DNA of 64,000 nt from Kordia sp965283645 (GTDB lineage Bacteria; Bacteroidota; Bacteroidia; Flavobacteriales; Flavobacteriaceae). Below the pieces are notes generated by a model, which saw nothing but the letters and a program-made list of their open reading frames with translations, was not told the DNA's origin and did not search any database. Location of the stretch: NCBI RefSeq assembly GCF_965283645.1, contig NZ_CBDIPG010000001.1, forward strand, positions 2,294,001 through 2,358,000, given 5' to 3'. Made by a program: the position numbers and the translations under genes. Numbering within the stretch: the first letter of the stretch is position 1; every line of letters begins with the position of its first letter. Below, one piece after another: positions 37,176 through 45,408 of this stretch.

Positions 37176-37476
37176 ATTATCAGAGGCTATACTAACGGTA
37201 AGTACCTTTAACTATGAAAATAACAGTCTGGACGAAGTGGTTTTTTATAAAGTTTAATACTTTATTTTTAAGTTACACCGTTCCAAAGAAAATAGTATTA
37301 CATCATATACCCCATAATAGGGTATAAAAATTTATCATATTAACGTCGCACAACACACCTTGTACGACAAAAGTCAAGAGTTTTACGACATTTTTTTGTA
37401 ACACTTCCACTTGTTGTCCTACTGTTATTTTGGATGAATACCCTAAGGTTACTGGTACGTTAAAATTTAATTTAAA
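37176..37476 (+). other. Replication-gene upstream region with short repeats
   Basis: About 300 bases without a gene. It shows the inverted repeat ATACCC/GGGTAT at 37307-37325 and two TACGACA copies 21 bases apart (37363, 37384). These may be an operator or origin sites for the replication-type protein downstream. Confidence 0.4.
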
Positions 37477-37683
37477 ATGTCAAAATTTTATAATGTAGTC
37501 GTTAAGAAAGTAATTCCTAATAGCACAGAAAAAGCTATTTATCACAAAATAGGAACAGTAAAAATCACCAAAAATGGTGGTTGGTTTTTACAAATGTATC
37601 ATCAACCTCATACCGAGTTTATGATCTTCCCAAATCATAATGAAACATTACCAGTAATTGAATTTACTGATCATGAAGCTTAA
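37477..37683 (+). CDS. Small hypothetical protein before the replication gene
   Basis: 68 residues, beta-rich and compact ('YNVVVKKVIPNSTEKAIYHK', 'IGTVKITKNGGWFLQMYHQP', 'FMIFPN'), resembling small proteins found upstream of plasmid replication genes. Overlaps the next gene by 11 bases. Function unknown. Confidence 0.65.
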   Translation: MSKFYNVVVKKVIPNSTEKAIYHKIGTVKITKNGGWFLQMYHQPHTEFMIFPNHNETLPVIEFTDHEA

Positions 37684-38185
37684 TAATACTACCGCAGTTC
37701 CGAATGTGTTTTTTGATTTACAAATGAGTCAATTGAGTGGTTCTGCAATTCGGGTGTATTTAAAAATTGTTCGTAATACCATTGGTTGGCGTGATCCAAG
37801 TGGACGCATTAAAGGGCGTGATTGGATTGCGCATTCTCAGTTTGAAAAAGTTGGCTTATCTAATAGAAGTGTGACAAGTGCCATTGAAGAACTACTCCGA
37901 AACAGGCTCATTACCGCAACAGATTACGTAGGAAACTCACTCACAAACCCTGTAGAGCGTAAAAAAGCGAAACGAGTATACTACTCCATTGTAGTGGATA
38001 ACCTTGAAAAAATTGCACTCCAGACCGAAAAAAATGACCAAAACAAACCGCAAGAATTGCGGACTACAAAAGAAACTTTTTTACAAAATTACAACGCAGA
38101 AAATGCAAATCCGGACCAAAGAAGAATTAAAGAAATACTAGACATGGAACAGCATAAACAAGTTCAAAGAGATCGCTGGATATAA
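37673..38185 (+). CDS. Replication-type winged-helix protein
   Basis: About 170 residues from ATG 37673; the TTG at 37658 is also in frame but has no support. The N-terminal 110 residues look like the winged-helix of phage/plasmid replication proteins (RepO-like): 'SQLSGSAIRVYLKIVRNTIGW', 'FEKVGLSNRSVTSAIEELLRN' and the wing 'RLITATDYVG...AKRVYYSIV'. The C-terminus is charged and disordered. Together with the recombinase and the Dam/RadC/ATPase operon it suggests a plasmid-derived core in element B. Confidence 0.7.
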   Translation: MKLNNTTAVPNVFFDLQMSQLSGSAIRVYLKIVRNTIGWRDPSGRIKGRDWIAHSQFEKVGLSNRSVTSAIEELLRNRLITATDYVGNSLTNPVERKKAKRVYYSIVVDNLEKIALQTEKNDQNKPQELRTTKETFLQNYNAENANPDQRRIKEILDMEQHKQVQRDRWI

Positions 38186-38196
38186 TTTATTTTTTA

Positions 38197-38224
38197 GAGT
38201 GGATAATTTCCTTGAGGAAATTAT
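38197..38224 (+). repeat. 28-bp direct repeat, left copy
   Basis: Identical over 28 bases, same orientation, to 46975-47002. The last 22 bases are a perfect inverted repeat, ATAATTTCC and GGAAATTAT around TTGA. The two copies bound the 8.8-kb defence-type block. Confidence 0.85.
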
Positions 38225-38249
38225 GAAAAGCTTTCTTTAATGGATTAAT

Positions 38250-38287
38250 AAAAAAGTCATTTCTGAATTATAGAAATGACTTTTTTT
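38250..38287. terminator. Bidirectional terminator
   Basis: AAAAAGTCATTTCT / AGAAATGACTTTTT stem (14 bp) between the replication gene and the convergent defence operon. Confidence 0.75.
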
Positions 38288-39170
38288 AATTGAAACTACC
38301 ATAATATTTTTCTCCAATTCCTATTGAATATTCTGTATTAAACTCTTTGCTAGGAACATAAGAAAGAGCAATTTCAGGAAATTCTAAATATATCTTATAT
38401 ATTGACATAGAAGTTAATTTAGGACCAAGAGAAGTTATAATCACATTATATTCATTATATATTTTTTCTATTTGTTCTTTAATTTCTAAGTAACCACTAC
38501 CTTCACCGTAAGCATCAATGCTAAATTCTACAACTTCTGTAAATCCTTTTATAGAATCATGCATTTTAACGTTTCTTTCTTTGTTATTAAATTGTTCCCC
38601 TTTTTGAAGTCCTAAATATGTGATTTTTGGTTCAAAAAAATATACTAATTGTTTAGCTCGTTCAACCTCGAAACCTGTTATAATTATTAAAGCTGTTTGA
38701 GCCCCTAATTTAGAAATGCCTGAATGCTTAAAAAGTAGTCGAGGCTTCCCCGGCTCTTTAGAGAGCCAATTAGGATTGTATTTATTTGGTTGATGATAAA
38801 CATAATCGATATTACATTCTTTTGAATTTAAAAAATACAATAGTGCCCATGTGGTATCTCTTGGCATAGTTGAAATCTCTAATAAGATATTTTTCAAACA
38901 ATAATCATTGTTTAAAAAATATTCTTCCAGCTGTTTCCATTTTAAAACTGTATCACTAACACTAATATCTATATAACTAAGGGTAATATTTTCGTTTTCA
39001 CATATTTGCTCTACTTTCTTTCTAGAACTTAATGTCAAACGATTATATTCAGTGTATCTAATTAAAGTTATTTTTTCAAAATTATAAGATTCAATATCTA
39101 GTTTTATTCCATCATGGAATCTATCTTCCCATCCAAGAACACCAATAAGAGTTTCATATTTTTTTTCCAT
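38286..39170 (-). CDS. Double Rossmann-like protein, last gene of the four-gene operon
   Basis: 294 residues with two alpha/beta halves. The first (1-140) starts 'ETLIGVLGWEDRFHDG' and includes 'NILLEISTMPRDTTWALLYF'. The second (150-290) has 'GAQTALIIITGFEVERAKQL' and 'NVIITSLGPKLTSMSIYKIY', a pattern like nucleotide-sensing (CARF-like) or other ligand-binding Rossmann domains. No catalytic motif, signal peptide or membrane segment. It begins 5 bases after the ATPase gene. Sensor or effector of the operon are both possible; the resemblance to CARF is only by pattern. Confidence 0.62.
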   Translation of the reverse strand: MEKKYETLIGVLGWEDRFHDGIKLDIESYNFEKITLIRYTEYNRLTLSSRKKVEQICENENITLSYIDISVSDTVLKWKQLEEYFLNNDYCLKNILLEISTMPRDTTWALLYFLNSKECNIDYVYHQPNKYNPNWLSKEPGKPRLLFKHSGISKLGAQTALIIITGFEVERAKQLVYFFEPKITYLGLQKGEQFNNKERNVKMHDSIKGFTEVVEFSIDAYGEGSGYLEIKEQIEKIYNEYNVIITSLGPKLTSMSIYKIYLEFPEIALSYVPSKEFNTEYSIGIGEKYYGSFN

Positions 39171-39175
39171 AGCAT

Positions 39176-40912
39176 TTAATTATCAAAAAGATCAAATTGA
39201 ATTGTATCCTCATTATCATCACTATCTTTATTTCTTGGCACTGGCAGAGGAATTTTTTTATTATCATATGCAGCATTAACAATATCAATAGCCTTAATCG
39301 ATGCAGAAGCATATTGTCCGTGAGGATCTAATCCTTTATTTATTAGTAATAATCTATTAGGCACATATACTATTACTCTTTTTCCTGTTCTTTTATCTTT
39401 ACCAGGTCTTGTATATAAAAGTTGAGCCTTTTGTGCAATATTCAAAATGGGATCAACTTTTTCCATCATTTGAGGATTTCTAACTGTAATAACGAATGTC
39501 ACAGTTCTTGGTTCAGATAATTCGGACATTAGACGTTCTTTGAAATGAATCATCAAATTCTCAAAAAGATTAAATAAAAATACAGCTTGATCTCTATTAC
39601 AATCAACATCCGTTTTGTCTAATCCTTCTAATCTTTCCCAAAGTTTATTACTTCTAGTAACCAAAACGCTTTGTTGGGTACCATGTGGAATAAATTCAAC
39701 TGCTTTGCCTTCTGAATTAGATAGTTCAGCATCGTACATCCAATAACATGGGTCTAATAAATTCCTGATTACTCCTGTAGATATATCAACAATTGTTTCA
39801 AAACCTGAATATGGAGGTAAATTTGCTCTTGAGTGCCTGGATCTAAAATATTCTGCCCTAGTATATTTAGCTATATAATCTGATATTTGAGTTCCGGTAC
39901 CTCCGTCATATTTTTTTCGCGCTTTTTCTCTTGCAATTTCTCTTGCATCATTTATATCGCTCTCAAATGAGGGACTAACAGGGAAAAAATCTTTAATGTC
40001 TTTACTAATCCCATATTTATTTAATCTTTTTTGAACTATCTTATTAGCTAAATTACTAAATTCGGAAGTCCTGTTCTGATAAGGCTTTAACATATCAACA
40101 GATACAAAATCATGTCCCTCTAGTATCATTCCTCCAGTAGAAGTAGAAAAATCTGGCTGCGACTCAGCTGTGGCAACTTTGAAACTAAACTGTGAATGAT
40201 CACGATAAGCAATCCATGAGTTAATCGTTTTTTTCTGATAAGAATTAAGATCATGAGCATCATCTATAAGAAGTAGAAAATGTGAATCTTTAAAACAATT
40301 AATTTTAGATAAGCAATTAAAAAATGGCATTACTAATGAAGAAAAAGTTAAAGAATCTTGATAAAATTCATCTTCTTTTTGTGTATTTATAATTCTTTGA
40401 GTATTTCTAGATTCTTTCTCAGAAAACATTGACATTGCTTGAAGAAAAGATCTATCTTTTATAAGCTCTACACCCAATATATATTCCATATCTGATTTTA
40501 ATGAATTATTAATTTCATTACTTAAATCTTGAATTTCCTCTATATCAATTAATGTCATACATATTGCATTAACTATTGAGAGGACTAAGAAATGTTCTGT
40601 TATTAAAGATGCTTTAAAATTATCTTGTAGTAATAAGTGTTCTTTTTTATGGAATAAAGGGGTATTGCAAGGAATATACACTCCTATTTTATCGAAGTTA
40701 ACATTAGTTTTCATTTTTTTATATTGAATTCGAAATGAATTATATAATAATGCCATAGTCTTTCCAGTTCCTCTAGCTCCTTGTAAAAAAATGTTTCTTT
40801 TTGTATTTATAAATCTTGAGTAATTATAATCATCAATATAATAGTCTAAAATTTCTTCATGCGATAGGTTATTGGCAGCTTCAAACTCAAAAGGGTTTCT
40901 TTGTTGATTCAT
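39176..40912 (-). CDS. ORC/AAA-like ATPase
   Basis: 578 residues with Walker A 'GARGTGKT' (45-52), Walker B 'LLLIDDAHD' (213-221) and a sensor-1 region 'FSFKVATAES', as in ORC1/Cdc6-type and other P-loop switch ATPases. A long helical middle and a C-terminal part (about 490-550) with 'YVPNRLLLINKGLDPHG' could be a winged-helix DNA-binding domain. It overlaps the HD gene by 4 bases. Likely the NTP-driven switch that couples recognition to an effector. Confidence 0.75.
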   Translation of the reverse strand: MNQQRNPFEFEAANNLSHEEILDYYIDDYNYSRFINTKRNIFLQGARGTGKTMALLYNSFRIQYKKMKTNVNFDKIGVYIPCNTPLFHKKEHLLLQDNFKASLITEHFLVLSIVNAICMTLIDIEEIQDLSNEINNSLKSDMEYILGVELIKDRSFLQAMSMFSEKESRNTQRIINTQKEDEFYQDSLTFSSLVMPFFNCLSKINCFKDSHFLLLIDDAHDLNSYQKKTINSWIAYRDHSQFSFKVATAESQPDFSTSTGGMILEGHDFVSVDMLKPYQNRTSEFSNLANKIVQKRLNKYGISKDIKDFFPVSPSFESDINDAREIAREKARKKYDGGTGTQISDYIAKYTRAEYFRSRHSRANLPPYSGFETIVDISTGVIRNLLDPCYWMYDAELSNSEGKAVEFIPHGTQQSVLVTRSNKLWERLEGLDKTDVDCNRDQAVFLFNLFENLMIHFKERLMSELSEPRTVTFVITVRNPQMMEKVDPILNIAQKAQLLYTRPGKDKRTGKRVIVYVPNRLLLINKGLDPHGQYASASIKAIDIVNAAYDNKKIPLPVPRNKDSDDNEDTIQFDLFDN

Positions 40913-41931
40913 TCCACACTATTTTTTTGTTTTAAACTTATCATTTGTTCCCATAAGTTATTAGGGTCAATACTAATATCATTCCCATTTTTCATGAAAT
41001 CATTAAATGTTATTTCTTTTTCACCAGGAATAGGGAATCTATCTGTAATTTCTAATTTATCAATTTCTAAATTAGCAGAAGAACCATTAATATAAAAATT
41101 ATATTTTACTGATGTCATCTTAAAGGGAATTAATAAATTACAATAGTGTTTTGTATATCTTCTTTCTTCATCGATTTTGATAATTCTTTTAAACGTAAAT
41201 TCTAATAATTCTAAAAATTTAATTTTATCAATTTCATCAAGATCTAAATCTATTTCGTAAGTCAATGAAATTCTACCTAACTCTCTATCAATAAAGATAT
41301 GCGTTATACTTGCATATTGATGGTAAATTTGACTATTTTCATCATATTTATGTCTTTCCATCATAAATTGAGAAGTTCTTTGGGGCCCTTCAGCTAATTC
41401 ATCTGCAAATCTTAAAATAGCAGCTAGGTCTCGTAATAAAACTTTTTCTCCATCAAGGTGATCAGAACTATCTAAATCTTTCAATGTATCCCTAGTTCCA
41501 TCTTTTGATAATCCACAATGGGCTTCTCCAGCTTTTACAATAATAGATTTTTCTCGATTGTATTTAGGAACTTTTTTTCTTACGAAATTGTATACATCTG
41601 ATATGTTTTTATTATGATCTATCCTTCCATTTATATTTCCAACATCGTGAAATAAAACTATCAAACCTAAGCAATAAAGATTAATTCCAGACAATTTATC
41701 TATATCATCACCTAATAATTTGTGTACATTGTTCAACACATTAGCTATGTGCTTGGCACCATGATCAGTTAGATTTGGCTCTGAACCAGTAATATTATCA
41801 AAAAAATTATCTGTTATAAGCGTATCTCTTGCACTGGTATATCGTGTATAATATGTTTTTCCTTTTTCTTGTCCTAAATCTTTTTCTAGATTTATTAACA
41901 TTGCAGTCTCAAATGGTAACGTATTCCACAT
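40909..41931 (-). CDS. HD-domain protein with C-terminal extension
   Basis: 340 residues. HD-superfamily metal motifs are H57 in 'LTDHGAKHI', H95-D96 in 'LIVLFHDVGN', and a later Asp in 'LAAILRFADELAEG'. The C-terminal 130 residues form an extension, as in the HD-CE proteins described in predicted immune operons. HD enzymes of this type cut phosphoester bonds in nucleotides or nucleic acids. It is the best nuclease/phosphodiesterase candidate of the operon. It starts 7 bases after the methyltransferase and overlaps the ATPase start by 4. Confidence 0.78.
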   Translation of the reverse strand: MWNTLPFETAMLINLEKDLGQEKGKTYYTRYTSARDTLITDNFFDNITGSEPNLTDHGAKHIANVLNNVHKLLGDDIDKLSGINLYCLGLIVLFHDVGNINGRIDHNKNISDVYNFVRKKVPKYNREKSIIVKAGEAHCGLSKDGTRDTLKDLDSSDHLDGEKVLLRDLAAILRFADELAEGPQRTSQFMMERHKYDENSQIYHQYASITHIFIDRELGRISLTYEIDLDLDEIDKIKFLELLEFTFKRIIKIDEERRYTKHYCNLLIPFKMTSVKYNFYINGSSANLEIDKLEITDRFPIPGEKEITFNDFMKNGNDISIDPNNLWEQMISLKQKNSVE

Positions 41932-41938
41932 TTGTAAT

Positions 41939-42991
41939 TTACTTTAGTTCTAAAATTTGTTCAAATATTGCTTTAGCAAGTAAAGGTGGGACAGCATTCC
42001 CTACTTGTTGTTGCTTTTGATCTAGAGAGCCATAAAATTGATAATCATCAGGAAACGATTGTAATCTTGCTGCTTCCCTTACAGATAACCCTCTATCCTC
42101 TGTTGGATGTATCAACATACTTTTTCTATAATTAGTTATTATAACCGAAGGCTCACTTTCTGATAATCTTCTGTATATGTTACTATGGCATCTAGAATGA
42201 TCTTTATAATTCATCATAAGACTTGAAGGTATTTCTTTCCAATTATTTCCCTGTTGAATATGTTTGTATCTTTCTACTACAACATGCGAATTTTTGGAAA
42301 CAAAATTTTGTGTAACAATTCTCTTTTTTTGTCGCATTTCTTTTGCATAATCAGATTTAGCTCTAGACTTATATTTTAGTTTATTTTCTTTAGATCCATT
42401 AATTAATTTAGGTAAATCTGATAAAGCATCACCTACTGTTACAGGTGATTCTATATAATTTCCTGTTGGAAATTCAAATGCAATACCATATTTTGAAGCT
42501 ACTATAAATATGCGCTCTCTGTTTTGAGGAACTCCAAAATTTGAAGCATTGAGTATTTTAGCATTCGGAGTGTACCCTAAATCTTGTAAATCTTTACAAA
42601 TAGTTTTTAAAAAAAAACCGTTTTCCATTTTTTTTAACCCTGGGACATTTTCGATTACAATCCAATCAGGATTTATAAGATTTATAGATCTTATGAATTC
42701 TTTAAATAACCAATTCTTTGGATTTTTATTAGATCTAGTCTTTCTATTTGAGTATGAGTAACCCTGACAAGGAGGTCCTCCGAATAAAACAACTTGTTGA
42801 TTTTTTCTTTCAAAATTGAATTCCTTTATGTTCTGAATCTCATCAATAATAACAGTTGTATCCTTGTGATTTGCTAAATATGTTTGTGCAGCATAAGGGT
42901 TATTTTCAACAGCCAATCTTATATCTATACCAGCTTGAGATGCTCCTGTTGCCATACCACCAGCTCCTGCAAAAATTTCTATACCAATCAT
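41939..42991 (-). CDS. DNA (cytosine-5) methyltransferase, first gene of four-gene operon
   Basis: 350-residue C5 methyltransferase: motif I 'IEIFAGAGGMATGA', motif IV 'FGGPPCQGYS' with catalytic Cys75, motif VI 'VIENVPG', motif VIII 'QNRERIFIVA', motif X 'VGNAVPPLLAKAIF'. No restriction nuclease accompanies it. Instead it leads an operon with an HD protein, an ORC-like ATPase and a Rossmann protein. It probably marks self DNA for that system. It is distinct from the methyltransferase at 3234-4313, with a different motif IV and low similarity by eye. Confidence 0.95.
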   Translation of the reverse strand: MIGIEIFAGAGGMATGASQAGIDIRLAVENNPYAAQTYLANHKDTTVIIDEIQNIKEFNFERKNQQVVLFGGPPCQGYSYSNRKTRSNKNPKNWLFKEFIRSINLINPDWIVIENVPGLKKMENGFFLKTICKDLQDLGYTPNAKILNASNFGVPQNRERIFIVASKYGIAFEFPTGNYIESPVTVGDALSDLPKLINGSKENKLKYKSRAKSDYAKEMRQKKRIVTQNFVSKNSHVVVERYKHIQQGNNWKEIPSSLMMNYKDHSRCHSNIYRRLSESEPSVIITNYRKSMLIHPTEDRGLSVREAARLQSFPDDYQFYGSLDQKQQQVGNAVPPLLAKAIFEQILELK

Positions 42992-43227
42992 ATTAATTAG
43001 TTAATTTAACTACTTTACAAAAAATAAGTAAAATAGTATATAAAACTTAAGTCCAGTAATCTTTTTCCTTTCATTAAGCTATTACACTGTAAATATAACT
43101 TTTAATAGATATAATTATATATTTCTTCCTACATAATTTACCATTATCTTATCAGAATTTTCGTTGTAAATTATATTTGTATTGTTACTTTTCATTTAAA
43201 AATTTAGATAAATAAAGTATTATCTAA

Positions 43228-44310
43228 TTATTTTATTTTCATATTTGAGTCACCAAAATTCACTCCCCAATTAATACCAAAAATAGTTAGAAGATTTTCA
43301 TCACTTATTGCAAAGTCTTTTCCAAAGCCTCCGGTAATACTTAAGTTTTTATTAATGGTATATTTTACATTACCTACCGATCTTTCACTTTCAACTGTTC
43401 CATTTCTAGAAATGTATTCGTAAGAAAAAGCAAAATCATTGAATTCAAATTCAACTTTACCTCCTAAATCTCTATAGTAATTAGTAGAATAAATACCATT
43501 TTCATTTATATTAAATTCATCCTCTATATAACGCCCTGTAAAGAGTAAATTAAAATAAGAATTAGAAGAAGAGTTACTATTTGAGTTTAGTAGAATACTT
43601 AATTCTCCTGTAATCCAGCTTCCTAATCTATTCACAGTTGCAGAATTAGTCGTGTTTTCTTTAAATAAAGCACTATATGCTATAGCCCCATCAAGCCTAA
43701 AAGTTGGTTTATATGTTTTTTGAAATGGCAATGATTGAGAATTGTAATATTCTTTGATAGCCTCGCGTCCTTGTAATAAGATACTATTCGGCGGAGATAT
43801 CGCAGCCAATAAGTTCGCCATAGATTCAGCGTTTTGATAAGTTCTATTTAAGTCAGTATCACTATACCATCGAAAAAACGGAATTTTAACACCTAAAGAA
43901 TATACTTTTCGTTTCGCTCCTATTCCTTCAAATTCTTTATCAACATAAGCAACTGAAATAGTAGTATTATTTATGCCACTAAAAACATTTTGATCCAAAT
44001 TACCAGTTCGCATATTTTTTTCAACACCTATATATTTGTAATATGTTCGATTTGAGCTGTTTTTATTAATAAAGAAATATGGTGCGACTTCAATCGATAG
44101 ACTCTCTCCAAAATTATCTAATACATGTAGAGATAGAGCCTTAATGTTATTGGTAGTATATATTGATGTAGGAGATTCATCAATTAGCAAGAATGCAGGA
44201 CTTGTATTATTAGACATTTTATATTGGCTAATATCTACTTTATCTGTTTGAGCTTTCAATCCAAATTGAATGTTACAAATTAATAAAGCTATTATTATTT
44301 TTTTCATCAT
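43228..44310 (-). CDS. Predicted outer-membrane beta-barrel protein
   Basis: 360 residues with a signal peptide (MMKKIIIALLICNIQFGLKAQ) followed by alternating hydrophobic/polar strands ('FNLLFTGRYIED', 'FAFSYEYISRNG', 'LSITGGFGKDFA', 'IFGINWGVNFG') typical of an outer-membrane barrel. It contains 'TSPAFLLIDESPTSI' near the N-terminus. It follows the 116-residue gene by 8 bases, so they form a pair. Unusual inside a defence-type block. No family recognised. Confidence 0.7.
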   Translation of the reverse strand: MMKKIIIALLICNIQFGLKAQTDKVDISQYKMSNNTSPAFLLIDESPTSIYTTNNIKALSLHVLDNFGESLSIEVAPYFFINKNSSNRTYYKYIGVEKNMRTGNLDQNVFSGINNTTISVAYVDKEFEGIGAKRKVYSLGVKIPFFRWYSDTDLNRTYQNAESMANLLAAISPPNSILLQGREAIKEYYNSQSLPFQKTYKPTFRLDGAIAYSALFKENTTNSATVNRLGSWITGELSILLNSNSNSSSNSYFNLLFTGRYIEDEFNINENGIYSTNYYRDLGGKVEFEFNDFAFSYEYISRNGTVESERSVGNVKYTINKNLSITGGFGKDFAISDENLLTIFGINWGVNFGDSNMKIK

Positions 44311-44318
44311 AAATTGAT

Positions 44319-44669
44319 TTAGTTTCCTAATAATTTAATTACTATATAAGCCATAAATAAATTATTATTTATCTTGACTTTCTTACATTCATAATTTTTT
44401 GTATTCATACTATCTTTAAGTAAATACTTTACAGTAGTATTGTTCATTATAATATCTATATTATTATCATTCACAAAAAAGTTTGAAACAACTGATAACA
44501 TACCATTATGAATATCATTACTGTTTCCAATATCAGATTTAAAAGAGTATTGCCTACTCTTTTTAATTAGCTTATCATTCAAATTAACATTAGACCCGAC
44601 ATTAGCGTCTGAGCTAATACCAACAGATAAATTGACTGAAGAATTTGTCGTCATTTCGAATGTTTCCAT
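44319..44669 (-). CDS. Small hypothetical protein paired with the barrel protein
   Basis: 116 residues, Asn/Ser-rich, no signal peptide ('TTNSSVNLSVGISSDANVGS', 'FFVNDNNIDIIMNNTTVKYL'). It looks beta-rich and could be a secreted or structural protein, though no known export signal is visible. Upstream of and probably co-transcribed with the barrel gene. Function unknown. Confidence 0.55.
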   Translation of the reverse strand: METFEMTTNSSVNLSVGISSDANVGSNVNLNDKLIKKSRQYSFKSDIGNSNDIHNGMLSVVSNFFVNDNNIDIIMNNTTVKYLLKDSMNTKNYECKKVKINNNLFMAYIVIKLLGN

Positions 44670-44815
44670 AATTTAAAATATTTTAGTTAAGTGTTATTTC
44701 AGTATATATTACTGTCAACTGTATTAATTAATTCTGTTGAACAACCATAATTTCACTTTTCCATAAAATAATGAAAACCAACACCATACAATCTAATAAC
44801 ATCAAAATTAAATAT

Positions 44816-44863
44816 AAAAAATAACGATACATTACGGAAATCCGTAATGTATCGTTATTTTTT
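44816..44863. terminator. Perfect 22-bp hairpin between divergent genes
   Basis: Arms 44816-44837 and 44842-44863 are exact complements (AAAAAATAACG...ACGG / CCGT...) with loop AAAT. A/T ends make it a bidirectional terminator by shape, yet both flanking genes start, not end, here. See findings. Confidence 0.75.
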
Positions 44864-44955
44864 ATTATCACTTTTATATAAAATTTAAAAATCAATAATA
44901 TATCTGGTGATTAAGCAATTTTCATTAACCTCTTAATTTTTTAACACTAATAGTA

Positions 44956-45408
44956 ATGAAAGAAAGTAACATAAAGCATCTAGAATTCATTCAAAATATT
45001 ATTACACGAATGAACACGAATTCATTTCAGATAAAAGGTATGGCGATAACAATTCTATCCGCTTTACTTGCTGTGTATGTTACTGAAAAGAAAGTTGAAT
45101 TTATTTTAGTATCGCTTGTACCATTGGTGCTTTTTTGGTTTCTGGATTCTTACTACTTAATGCAAGAAAGAAAATTCAGAGGATTGTACAACGATTTAAT
45201 TAATGATAATGAGTTCAATTTAAAGGCTTTTGAAATGAGAATTAATCTTTATTCAAAAGGCAAATTTTCATTTTGGGTAGTATTTTTTTCTAAAACAATT
45301 ATAACTTTTTATGGAGTACTGATCTCATTAATGATTGGGTTCTATATTTTTCTAAATATTTACTTATGCACAGAGGAGAAGTCGCTTATGTTCACACAAA
45401 TTATGTAA
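44956..45408 (+). CDS. Small multi-TM protein, TIR-partner type
   Basis: 150 residues with three or four membrane helices: about 27-42 (GMAITILSALLAVYV), 49-68 (ending 'LFWFLDSYYLMQERKF') and 113-145. The pattern 'EFIQNIITRMNTNSFQIKG' and 'FWFLDSYYLMQERKFRGLY' recalls a widespread small membrane protein found beside TIR-like genes. Overlaps the ACT-ACT-TIR gene by 43 bases, so expression is coupled. It could anchor the TIR protein or form the membrane effector. Confidence 0.72.
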   Translation: MKESNIKHLEFIQNIITRMNTNSFQIKGMAITILSALLAVYVTEKKVEFILVSLVPLVLFWFLDSYYLMQERKFRGLYNDLINDNEFNLKAFEMRINLYSKGKFSFWVVFFSKTIITFYGVLISLMIGFYIFLNIYLCTEEKSLMFTQIM

